7,684 nucleotides of DNA, from NCBI GenBank assembly GCA_020725315.1, contig DYFG01000078.1:1-7684 (forward strand), in the 5' to 3' direction. Origin of the DNA: Nitrosotalea sp. GTDB taxonomy: Archaea > Halobacteriota > Syntropharchaeia > Alkanophagales > Methanospirareceae. The notes under the pieces are model-generated. The model saw only the letters and a list, made by a program, of their open reading frames with translations. It was not told where the DNA came from and did no database searches. Shown here in pieces: positions 1 to 6,039 of the stretch. The position numbers and the translations under genes are program-made. Positions within the stretch are counted from its first letter, which is position 1, and each line of letters opens with the position of its first letter.

Positions 1-59
1 TTTAACTCCGGACTGTTGTTACTTATTCTACTATCATATCCTATTCGTAAATTGCCCTT
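1..59. other. AT-rich stub with no recognisable gene
   Basis: This stretch is about one third G+C, lower than the coding region downstream. In the frame of the following small ORF it has stops at 3-5 and 48-50. The other two forward frames are open but give hydrophobic or low-information peptides with no resemblance to the part of HdrA that should precede the ORF at 60. I see no convincing TATA box or Shine-Dalgarno sequence. It may be a recombination junction or decayed sequence. Confidence 0.4.
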
Positions 60-296
60 ATGTATCTGGTAATGCACCCAGCTATTTGTAAGGGCTGTGG
101 GGGTTGTAATTGTATATGTCCTTCAGGAGCAGCCTCAATGAGGCATTTCCGCGACAGGCAGGTATATGCGCAGATAGAGGCATTGTTGCAGAGAGCAGTC
201 CCTGTTGAGGTTATTGATAGTGGAAGTGCTGAAGTAGCCGCGCTATCGAAAAATTTTTATAATGTTACTAATAAAGATTGGCTAAATGGGAGATAA
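60..296 (+). CDS. Orphan HdrA C-terminal fragment carrying one [4Fe-4S] cluster motif (possible remnant)
   Basis: This 78-residue product has one ferredoxin motif, C10-x2-C13-x2-C16-x3-C20-P, plus an extra C18. It is followed by the conserved HdrA ending F-x-DRQVYAQIEALL. That matches the last cluster and tail of HdrA and nothing upstream of it. The closest relative in view is the end of the large HdrA in this same window, with 18 of 30 identical positions from the first motif cysteine and a shared DRQV-x-AQ. A stop at 48-50 prevents an upstream in-frame extension and no ribosome-binding site precedes the ATG; a second ATG lies at 72. After about residue 45 the tail resembles nothing I know. 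It lies 3 bases before mvhD, where an hdrA 3' end is often found. It could be a decayed hdrA 3' end still translated for coupling, or a stand-alone mini-ferredoxin serving the complex. The sequence does not decide between these. Confidence 0.5.
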   Translation: MYLVMHPAICKGCGGCNCICPSGAASMRHFRDRQVYAQIEALLQRAVPVEVIDSGSAEVAALSKNFYNVTNKDWLNGR

Positions 297-299
297 AAA

Positions 300-728
300 A
301 TGGAAGAAGAGAAAGGGGGTTTTGAGCCAAAAATAATCGGATTCACCTGTAATTGGTGTACTTATGCCGGTGCAGACCTTGCAGGGACGTCTCGAAAGAA
401 ATACCCACCGAACATTCGGCTGATAAGGCTTATGTGCTCCGGGAGGATAGATCCGATGTTTGTGCTCAAAGCGTTATTAAATGGTGCAGACGGTGTTTTC
501 CTTGGAGGCTGTCATCCCGGTGAGTGCCATTACATAAAGGGGAACTTCTATGCCAGACGCAGAATAGCAGCATTAAGAACTATCCTGAAGCAGTTCGGGC
601 TGGATAACCGGGTTCGATCAGAGTGGTGCAGTGCATCCGAGGGGGATAAGTTTGCGAGGATTATGAAGGAAATGGCAGAAGAGATTAAACAATTGGGACC
701 CAATCCAATGAGGGATAAGATACTATGA
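300..728 (+). CDS. mvhD: MvhD-type [2Fe-2S] electron-transfer subunit
   Basis: The 142-residue product has the usual length of the MvhD (methyl-viologen-reducing hydrogenase delta) family. In cytosolic Hdr complexes this [2Fe-2S] protein passes electrons between a donor module and HdrA. Visible motifs are the N-terminal FTCNWC (C17, C20), MCSGR-x-D (C46, following the I-R-L-I-R-L strand) and GGCHPGECHY (C71, C76). All of these are diagnostic. The later EW-x-SASEG-x-KF motif is present but reads EWCSASEG, adding a cysteine at 110 where I expect isoleucine. A GGGAG Shine-Dalgarno at 288-292 lies inside the end of the preceding small ORF. The gene overlaps the next by 4 bases (ATGA). No MvhA or MvhG hydrogenase subunit is nearby, so the donor is more likely the FrhB-like protein encoded next. 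The family assignment is firm; the partner is inferred. Confidence 0.93.
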   Translation: MEEEKGGFEPKIIGFTCNWCTYAGADLAGTSRKKYPPNIRLIRLMCSGRIDPMFVLKALLNGADGVFLGGCHPGECHYIKGNFYARRRIAALRTILKQFGLDNRVRSEWCSASEGDKFARIMKEMAEEIKQLGPNPMRDKIL

Positions 729-1786
729 AAGGAACAGAACTCAAATATGATGATTTAGAAGGGTTTTTAAAGGGATTGATCGAGAATAAAGTCATTGATG
801 CCCTGATCATGCCGCATAGAGTGGGAAACAAGGTATCCTATATGCTGGTAAGGGAGAAAAATAAGATAGAACCGCCGGCGTCCGTCATCTTCGCACCGTC
901 GTTCGGTGTAAACGCTGCGAACGTCATCAAAGGGTGGATGATAGATAATAAAGTAGGAATCGTAGCCAAACCCTGCGAGATACGAGCGGTAATAGAATTG
1001 ATAAAATTGAAACAACTCAATGAAGAGAGTGTGCTTCTCATAACCGTGGATTGTTCGGGTGCCTTTAAGAACGAAGATTATGCAGAGCATTATGCGGAGA
1101 TAGGCAACTTGGTGGACAGTGCAAAGATAAAGGAATTAGAGGGGAAAGGGATCTCGATACGGGAGGCCTGTGCAATCTGTGAAAATCGGCTTGCTGATAT
1201 TGGAGATATTATTATTGCACGGGTTAATGGAAAGGTGGGAGTTGCAGGGCTAACGGAGATGGGTGTTGAGGCGCTGTCAGCCGTGGGTCTACTGCTGGAA
1301 GCTAAGGACCTGGAAAGAAAAGAGGAAAAAGAGAGGATAGTAGCAGAAGCGAGAAAACGGTTAGAGGAATTGCCAAAGATAGACAGTGTGGAGGCGTTAG
1401 AAGAGTTTCTACAGGACTGTATTTTATGCAAGAACTGCCGAGATGTCTGTCCGGTATGTTATTGCAAGGAATGCTTCTTTGACCAACCGTTAGGAAACCC
1501 TGCTGGCGGCGATTTATTGAACTTAGCAGAGTTACGGGGTGCGATAGAGGTACCGGCAAATCAACTGTTGTACCATCTCACGCGGGTGTATCATGTCTGC
1601 ACGACCTGTGTTGCCTGTGGTGCGTGTGAAGATGCATGTCCGAAGAGCATTCCATTGACGAGATTCTATCCGGTACTCGCGCAGAAAGTGCAAGAGATCT
1701 TCGAGTATGTGCCCGGAAGGGATGTCAAGGAGCCTTTACCGTTCATTACATATAAAGAGGAAGAGCTGGAAGAGCGCTTAAGGTAA
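725..1786 (+). CDS. F420 hydrogenase/dehydrogenase beta-subunit family protein (FrhB/FdhB-like)
   Basis: The 353-residue product belongs to the FrhB/FdhB family, flavin iron-sulfur proteins that exchange electrons with coenzyme F420 in methanogens and relatives. It has the family's KPCEIRA motif (C84) and a VDCSG motif (C110), followed by CAIC (C149, C152). A charged segment at about residues 195-220 leads to the cluster region. There, C232-x2-C235-x2-C238-x3-C242-P is followed by further cysteines C245, C247 and C250. A C-terminal C292-x2-C295-x2-C298-x2-C301-x3-C305-P motif follows. At least two [4Fe-4S] clusters are expected. Translation is coupled to mvhD by an ATGA overlap, with GAGGGAT at 710-716 as ribosome-binding site. 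With no formate dehydrogenase or hydrogenase catalytic subunit present, I infer that it is the F420-facing entry or exit point of the Hdr complex. Bacterial members use other donors, so F420 is probable rather than proven. Confidence 0.85.
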   Translation: MKGTELKYDDLEGFLKGLIENKVIDALIMPHRVGNKVSYMLVREKNKIEPPASVIFAPSFGVNAANVIKGWMIDNKVGIVAKPCEIRAVIELIKLKQLNEESVLLITVDCSGAFKNEDYAEHYAEIGNLVDSAKIKELEGKGISIREACAICENRLADIGDIIIARVNGKVGVAGLTEMGVEALSAVGLLLEAKDLERKEEKERIVAEARKRLEELPKIDSVEALEEFLQDCILCKNCRDVCPVCYCKECFFDQPLGNPAGGDLLNLAELRGAIEVPANQLLYHLTRVYHVCTTCVACGACEDACPKSIPLTRFYPVLAQKVQEIFEYVPGRDVKEPLPFITYKEEELEERLR

Positions 1787-1793
1787 AGATAAA

Positions 1794-2417
1794 ATGATAA
1801 AGACCTGGGAACTGGACCCGAACTTCAAATATGAGATCATGAATGAGCCGGGGGGAGAACACCTCACGGCATGTTATCAGTGCAGTACCTGCACCTTAGG
1901 ATGCCCGGTCACTGAAATCATTCCGAGTTACAACCCGAGGAAAATCATCCAAATGAGTCTGTTGGGGATGCGTAAGGAAGTATTGTCAAATGCTGATTTA
2001 TGGATTTGTGCTCTCTGTCAGACGTGCACGGCGCGTTGTCCACAGGATGTAATGATTTGTGAGCTCATGGGTGCGATGAGGCGAATAGCAGAAGAGGAGG
2101 AGAAAGCAGGGGATATAAAGATAGAGAGTCCGAGACCACTCTTTGAGAAGGCTTTCCTGCATACGTTGCAGAAGTACGGTCGGCTCTACGATATGGGGCT
2201 TGCACTGGAATATTACCCGAATAGGGAAGGGTCTAAAATCAAGGGGATGAAAGCGATGATGAAGGATTACAAAGATTTCGGAATGCGGATGTTTAAGAAG
2301 GGCAAAATGGGTCCACTCGGTGGTGGCGGAGTATTCAAAGGAATGCGCCCGGAGAAGATAAAGGAACGGGAAGTGCTGAAGAAGATCTTCGAGAAGGTGG
2401 GGGAGAAGGAGAAATGA
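1794..2417 (+). CDS. hdrC: Heterodisulfide reductase subunit C
   Basis: The 207-residue soluble protein carries two [4Fe-4S] motifs of the HdrC type: C27-x2-C30-x2-C33-x3-C37-P and C72-x2-C75-x2-C78-x3-C82-P. HdrC relays electrons between HdrA and the catalytic subunit HdrB. After the ferredoxin core comes a helical stretch, a basic and methionine-rich region, a GGGG turn near residue 180 and a highly charged lysine/glutamate tail. That makes it slightly longer than a typical HdrC of about 190 residues. I see no membrane segment, so this is the cytosolic HdrABC type rather than HdrDE. AAGGT at 1780-1784, at the end of the previous gene, is a plausible ribosome-binding site, and the gene overlaps hdrB by ATGA. 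Its place directly before hdrB is the standard hdrCB order. Confidence 0.93.
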   Translation: MIKTWELDPNFKYEIMNEPGGEHLTACYQCSTCTLGCPVTEIIPSYNPRKIIQMSLLGMRKEVLSNADLWICALCQTCTARCPQDVMICELMGAMRRIAEEEEKAGDIKIESPRPLFEKAFLHTLQKYGRLYDMGLALEYYPNREGSKIKGMKAMMKDYKDFGMRMFKKGKMGPLGGGGVFKGMRPEKIKEREVLKKIFEKVGEKEK

Positions 2418-3280
2418 GCGAAAAGAAAATCGCATACTATCCCGGGTGCCCATCAGCGACGACCGCGATGGAACAGGATATGTCAACCAAGGCAGTATTC
2501 GAGAAGTTAGGTATCGAACTCGAAGAGCTCGAGGATTGGAACTGCTGTGGCGCGTTAGAAGCCGGAGATCCGAAGTTAGTTATTGCGCTCAATGCGCGGA
2601 ATCTCGCTCTTGCTGAGAGGAAAGGAGAGGATATCGTAACACCCTGCAGTATCTGTTATTATAATTTAGCGAGGACTGACAAGGCGTTAAGGGAAGATGA
2701 GAAGTTACGTGCGGAATTAAAGGAGATTGATCGTTCGCTCGAGTATAACGGAACAGTGAAGGCGAAACATGTACTGGATGTCCTCGTAAACGATATTGGC
2801 CTGGATGAACTGTCAGGTAAGATGATGAAGAAAGTAAATCTAAAGGTTGCTCCGTATTATGGTTGTTATTTAGGAAGACCGCCGGAAACCGCTTTTGATG
2901 ACCCTGACGACCCTGTTTTGATGGACCAGCTGATAGAGCTGATGGAGGCAGAAAATGTTCCGTTCAGTTACATGAAGACGAAGTGCTGTGGAGGACCGTT
3001 GATGATGACGAGAGCGGATATAGCATTTGAGATGGCGAGGAAGATTTTAGAGGGTGCTAAGAATGCCGGTGCGGACTGTATTGCACTTGCCTGCCCACTG
3101 TGCGGCATGATGCTGGATGCAAAGCAGCCTGACATAGAAGCGGCATTCAAGATCAAGATCGACATGCCGGTCATTTATATCACGCAGTTGTTGGGTCTGG
3201 CGCTCGGAATAGAGCCGAAAAAACTCGGGTTTAACAAAAATATCATAGATACGAAGAAAATTCTTGAGAAGGTGATGTGA
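2414..3280 (+). CDS. hdrB: Heterodisulfide reductase subunit B, catalytic
   Basis: HdrB holds the two non-cubane [4Fe-4S] clusters that cleave or form the CoM-S-S-CoB disulfide. Both cysteine-rich CCG domains are complete in this 288-residue protein. The first is C12-x31-C44-C45-x32-C78-x2-C81 and the second is C151-x39-C191-C192-x34-C227-x2-C230. All ten cysteines fit the canonical spacing, so the subunit should be catalytically competent. The N-terminal YYPGC motif is also typical. A strong purine-rich Shine-Dalgarno (2399-2411) lies inside the end of hdrC, and the start codon overlaps the hdrC stop. Homologous CCG proteins act on other disulfides or electron carriers (for example in sulfur-metabolism Hdr complexes), so the substrate is inferred from gene context and the archaeal setting. 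Confidence 0.94.
   Translation: MSEKKIAYYPGCPSATTAMEQDMSTKAVFEKLGIELEELEDWNCCGALEAGDPKLVIALNARNLALAERKGEDIVTPCSICYYNLARTDKALREDEKLRAELKEIDRSLEYNGTVKAKHVLDVLVNDIGLDELSGKMMKKVNLKVAPYYGCYLGRPPETAFDDPDDPVLMDQLIELMEAENVPFSYMKTKCCGGPLMMTRADIAFEMARKILEGAKNAGADCIALACPLCGMMLDAKQPDIEAAFKIKIDMPVIYITQLLGLALGIEPKKLGFNKNIIDTKKILEKVM
3269..3276 (+). promoter_or_regulatory. Shine-Dalgarno site that sets the hdrA start
   Basis: AAGGTGAT is a long match to the archaeal anti-Shine-Dalgarno complement. It directly abuts the upstream GTG at 3277, leaving no room to initiate there. It is spaced 6 bases from the ATG at 3283. I therefore place the hdrA start at 3283, giving MGIAVIGGG at the N-terminus, rather than at the GTG that overlaps the hdrB stop. 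Confidence 0.7.
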
Positions 3281-3282
3281 AA

Positions 3283-6039
3283 ATGGGAATAGCGGTTATT
3301 GGGGGAGGCGTTGCTGGCATCACAGCAGCTCTTGACCTTGCAGATTCCGGTTATAAAGTTTATCTGATAGAGAAGAATGCGAAACTTGGTGGTAAGGTTG
3401 CGGAGCTTGCGGAATGTGAAACAGGTATAGCATCGAGGATAGTTAAAATCGAAAACCATCCGAACATTGATCTGATGCTCTCAAGCGAGGTTGAAGGGTT
3501 ATCAGGCTCAGCAGGTGATTTCAAGTTGAAGGTGTCAGGGAAGGAGATAGATGTGGAGAGCGTGGTGCTTGCACCGGGATATGATGTCTTTGATACCATA
3601 GCGAAGAGCTATGCGATCGGGCACCCAAACGTTGTTACCGCTTTGGAGTTTGAAGCCATGCTCCGAGCTTGTACGGCGAGTGAGACAGGACTACTATTGC
3701 GACCTTCAGATGGTAAGCCAGTGAAGAGAATAGGATTCATCAAGTGCGTCGGGTCGAGGGGCAAGGAGAATGAAATTTGTTCGACGGCGTGTTGTGGATT
3801 CACCGCGAAAGAGGCATGGGAAGTGAAAGAGCGATTCCCTGAGATGGAAGTTTACATCTTCTACATGGACATACGCGTATTTGGACGAGATGAGGAACTG
3901 GTGGCGAAGTTAAAGGATAAATACGGGGTGAATTATATACGGTCACGAGTTCCCGAGGTTATACCTGAGAACGATACGTTAACGGTTAAGTTCGAGAATA
4001 AGCCCTTACAGGGCTTGCGGGGTCGTGGGCAGAGCCCACGATTAGAGAATGGCACAATTGAACGGTTAGACCTTGATATGGTGGTTCTTGCGGTTGGTCT
4101 TCTGCCCTCAAAAACGATAGGACGACTTGCAGAGATAATGGGTGTAAAAACTGATACCTATGGCTACCTTGAGACGAGCCTAACGAACCCACTGGAAACG
4201 AATGTCCCCGGTATATTAGCCTGTGGAACGGCAACCGCACCGATGAAAGTTCGGGAAAGTGTTGCGCAGGCAAGCGGTGCCGCATTAAAGGCTGCACTGT
4301 TTTCAGAAAGGACAGAGCCAATACCGGGACAAGAGACGAGGAAGTTAATTGATGTGGCTGATAAGCCGCTGAAGATAGGTGTCTTCATTTGCGGTTGTGA
4401 AGGAGAGGTAGCTGAGTGTATAAATATCCCTGCGGTAGTGGAGCACGTGAAACAACTGAAGGGTGTTACCTCTGTGGATGGAGAGACAACCACAATGAAA
4501 GAGGTCCTGGAAGCGATAGAAAGTGGAATAGTAGACCAGGGGCTGAACAGGATTGTAGTTGCAGGATACTCGCCGCGAGCATATGAAGATCTCTTCAGGG
4601 ATGCGTGCGCAAAGGCAGGCTTAAATCCCTATTTGCTTGATATGGTGAACTTGAGGGAACAAGTTGCGTGGGTGCACGGGAAGGAAGAGGCGACAGACGC
4701 AGCAGTTGACCAGATAACCATGGCAGTAGGGCGAGCACGGTATTTAGAACCGGTTCCGATTGAGAGCTATCCAGTTACACCGAGAGCAGTGGTCGTCGGT
4801 GGCGGTGTAGCAGGGATGAACGCAGCGCTTGAGATCGCCAATGCGGGATATGAGGTCTATTTACTGGAGAAAGAAGCAGAATTAGGTGGCGGATTGAGAG
4901 AAACCACTGAGTTACAGCGAGGAGAGAAAGCTTCTGACGTTTTAAAAGAGTATGTTGATAAAATAGGCAGTAATGAGAAGATTAAGGTGTATACAGGTGC
5001 AACGGTAGAGGATGTCAGGGGAAGAGCTGGTTCGTTTAGAGCGCGGATGAAGAGCGAGAAGGTAGATGAAGAGATAGACTTCGGAGCTGTGGTGCTCGCA
5101 ACCGGCGCGGGAGAATTTGTACCTGAAGGATGGTATGGATATGGACAGGAGAATAAGGTGGTAACGCAATCTGAGTTTGAGAAGATGCTTGCGGGAGGAC
5201 ACGTGGATGCTACCACAATCGTTATGATTCAAGATGGGATACCAGGCCATAGGTCAAAGTACAGCGGTATCGAGGTGGTGAGTAATGCATTAAAAGCGAA
5301 GGAGCTTAACCCCGATTTGAATGTATTCGTGCTTTACCAGGAGATCAAAACGTACGGTAAGTGGGAAGTGTTATACAAAGAGGCGCGAGAAAAAGGCGTG
5401 ATATTCCTCAGATACGATGAGGGGAGACCACCAGAATTTCAGGATGGGATTGTATCGGTCTACGATGTTATATTCAACGATGAGATACAGATAAAGCCCG
5501 ATCTGGTGGTGCTCAGTCCCGCAATGCTACCTGCAGAAGAGAACGAGCATTTAAGCAAGATGTTCAAGATTCCGCTTAAAAACGGGTTCCTCTTAGAGGA
5601 GCAGGAGCGGCCAAAGCTGGTATTAACACCGGTTGATACGGTGAATAAAGGGGTTTTCATCTGTGATTCTGCGGTTTATCCCGCAATGGTGGATGAAGCT
5701 ATTGCAATGAGCAGTGCAGCAGCATCGAGGGCATGCGTCTTGTTAGCAAAGAATTTCCTCGAGACGCCTGGTATCGTTTCAGTAGTTAACGAGGCGATAT
5801 GTTCAGGGTGCGGTGTGTGTGTGGAATTATGTCCAGTAGAGGCGATAGAGCTGGTGGAGGAGCCGATATCTGCGGTTACATTCGGTGTGATGACCGTGAT
5901 AAGCGGTAAGAAGAAGGCTGCGCGGGTCGCTGAGGGCTGTATCGGCTGCGGAAGTTGCGCTTCTTATTGCCCATCAGGAGCGATGTCATTGCAGAATTTC
6001 AAGGACCGACAGGTGTTTGCTCAGTTGGATTATGCGTAG
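3283..6039 (+). CDS. hdrA: Fused double HdrA-like flavoprotein (HdrA-HdrA)
   Basis: This 918-residue protein joins two HdrA-like units; canonical HdrA is about 650 residues. Half 1 (about 1-350) begins at an FAD-binding GGGVAG (7-12) and keeps the CVGSR...CS-x2-CC cluster cysteines (C155, C166, C170, C171). It lacks the HdrA N-terminal domain, the inserted two-cluster ferredoxin and the C-terminal ferredoxin. At about 362-485 an HdrA N-terminal domain follows with C370-x-C372, but other expected cysteines are replaced (Y429, V461). Half 2 has a second FAD motif (506-511). Its CVGSR/CC region has lost all four cysteines (D651, Y660, E664, V665 by alignment). It ends in two clusters, C840/843/846/850 and C886/889/892/896. 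The FGK motif is R202 in half 1 and K693 in half 2. The protein should be the flavin-containing electron-splitting hub linking MvhD to HdrCB. A GTG at 3277 is an alternative start. Residues 240-256 come from an inserted palindromic repeat. Confidence 0.9.
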   Translation: MGIAVIGGGVAGITAALDLADSGYKVYLIEKNAKLGGKVAELAECETGIASRIVKIENHPNIDLMLSSEVEGLSGSAGDFKLKVSGKEIDVESVVLAPGYDVFDTIAKSYAIGHPNVVTALEFEAMLRACTASETGLLLRPSDGKPVKRIGFIKCVGSRGKENEICSTACCGFTAKEAWEVKERFPEMEVYIFYMDIRVFGRDEELVAKLKDKYGVNYIRSRVPEVIPENDTLTVKFENKPLQGLRGRGQSPRLENGTIERLDLDMVVLAVGLLPSKTIGRLAEIMGVKTDTYGYLETSLTNPLETNVPGILACGTATAPMKVRESVAQASGAALKAALFSERTEPIPGQETRKLIDVADKPLKIGVFICGCEGEVAECINIPAVVEHVKQLKGVTSVDGETTTMKEVLEAIESGIVDQGLNRIVVAGYSPRAYEDLFRDACAKAGLNPYLLDMVNLREQVAWVHGKEEATDAAVDQITMAVGRARYLEPVPIESYPVTPRAVVVGGGVAGMNAALEIANAGYEVYLLEKEAELGGGLRETTELQRGEKASDVLKEYVDKIGSNEKIKVYTGATVEDVRGRAGSFRARMKSEKVDEEIDFGAVVLATGAGEFVPEGWYGYGQENKVVTQSEFEKMLAGGHVDATTIVMIQDGIPGHRSKYSGIEVVSNALKAKELNPDLNVFVLYQEIKTYGKWEVLYKEAREKGVIFLRYDEGRPPEFQDGIVSVYDVIFNDEIQIKPDLVVLSPAMLPAEENEHLSKMFKIPLKNGFLLEEQERPKLVLTPVDTVNKGVFICDSAVYPAMVDEAIAMSSAAASRACVLLAKNFLETPGIVSVVNEAICSGCGVCVELCPVEAIELVEEPISAVTFGVMTVISGKKKAARVAEGCIGCGSCASYCPSGAMSLQNFKDRQVFAQLDYA
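3994..4050 (+). repeat. Two-hairpin palindromic element inserted in frame in hdrA, flanked by GAGAAT direct repeats
   Basis: Between two perfect GAGAAT copies (3994-3999 and 4045-4050) lie 45 bases holding two perfect hairpins. AAGCCC/GGGCTT (4000-4005 with 4011-4016) encloses the loop TTACA. TCGTGGGC/GCCCACGA (4023-4030 with 4034-4041) encloses the loop AGA. Element plus one repeat copy is 51 bases, exactly 17 codons, encoding KPLQGLRGRGQSPRLEN (residues 240-256). Removing these 51 bases leaves ...VKFEN-GTIERLDLDMVV..., which reads smoothly as an ordinary HdrA strand-turn-strand. The direct repeat looks like a target-site duplication. The arrangement recalls Rickettsia palindromic elements that insert in genes and are translated. 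I see no second copy in this window, so mobility is inferred from this one site. Confidence 0.65.

Noticed and set aside
725..1786. FrhB-like gene as a true F420-reducing hydrogenase subunit
   Set aside because: No FrhA or FrhG hydrogenase subunits are present, and the cysteine-rich insertion and C-terminal cluster region fit the broader FdhB/F420 dehydrogenase beta family better.
1998..2486. A 162-codon open frame on the minus strand
   Set aside because: It lies antisense to hdrC and the start of hdrB, whose cysteine motifs are all intact. Its translation has no recognisable domain. The other minus-strand frames opposite the hdr, frhB-like and PP-loop genes were dismissed for the same reason.
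3277..3282. GTG at 3277 as the hdrA start
   Set aside because: The only good Shine-Dalgarno sequence ends at 3276, directly against this codon, whereas the ATG at 3283 has proper spacing and gives a standard FAD-domain N-terminus.
4000..4041. The paired hairpins as a transcription terminator
   Set aside because: They are in the middle of an uninterrupted coding frame, no T-run follows either stem, and the flanking direct repeat is better explained by insertion.
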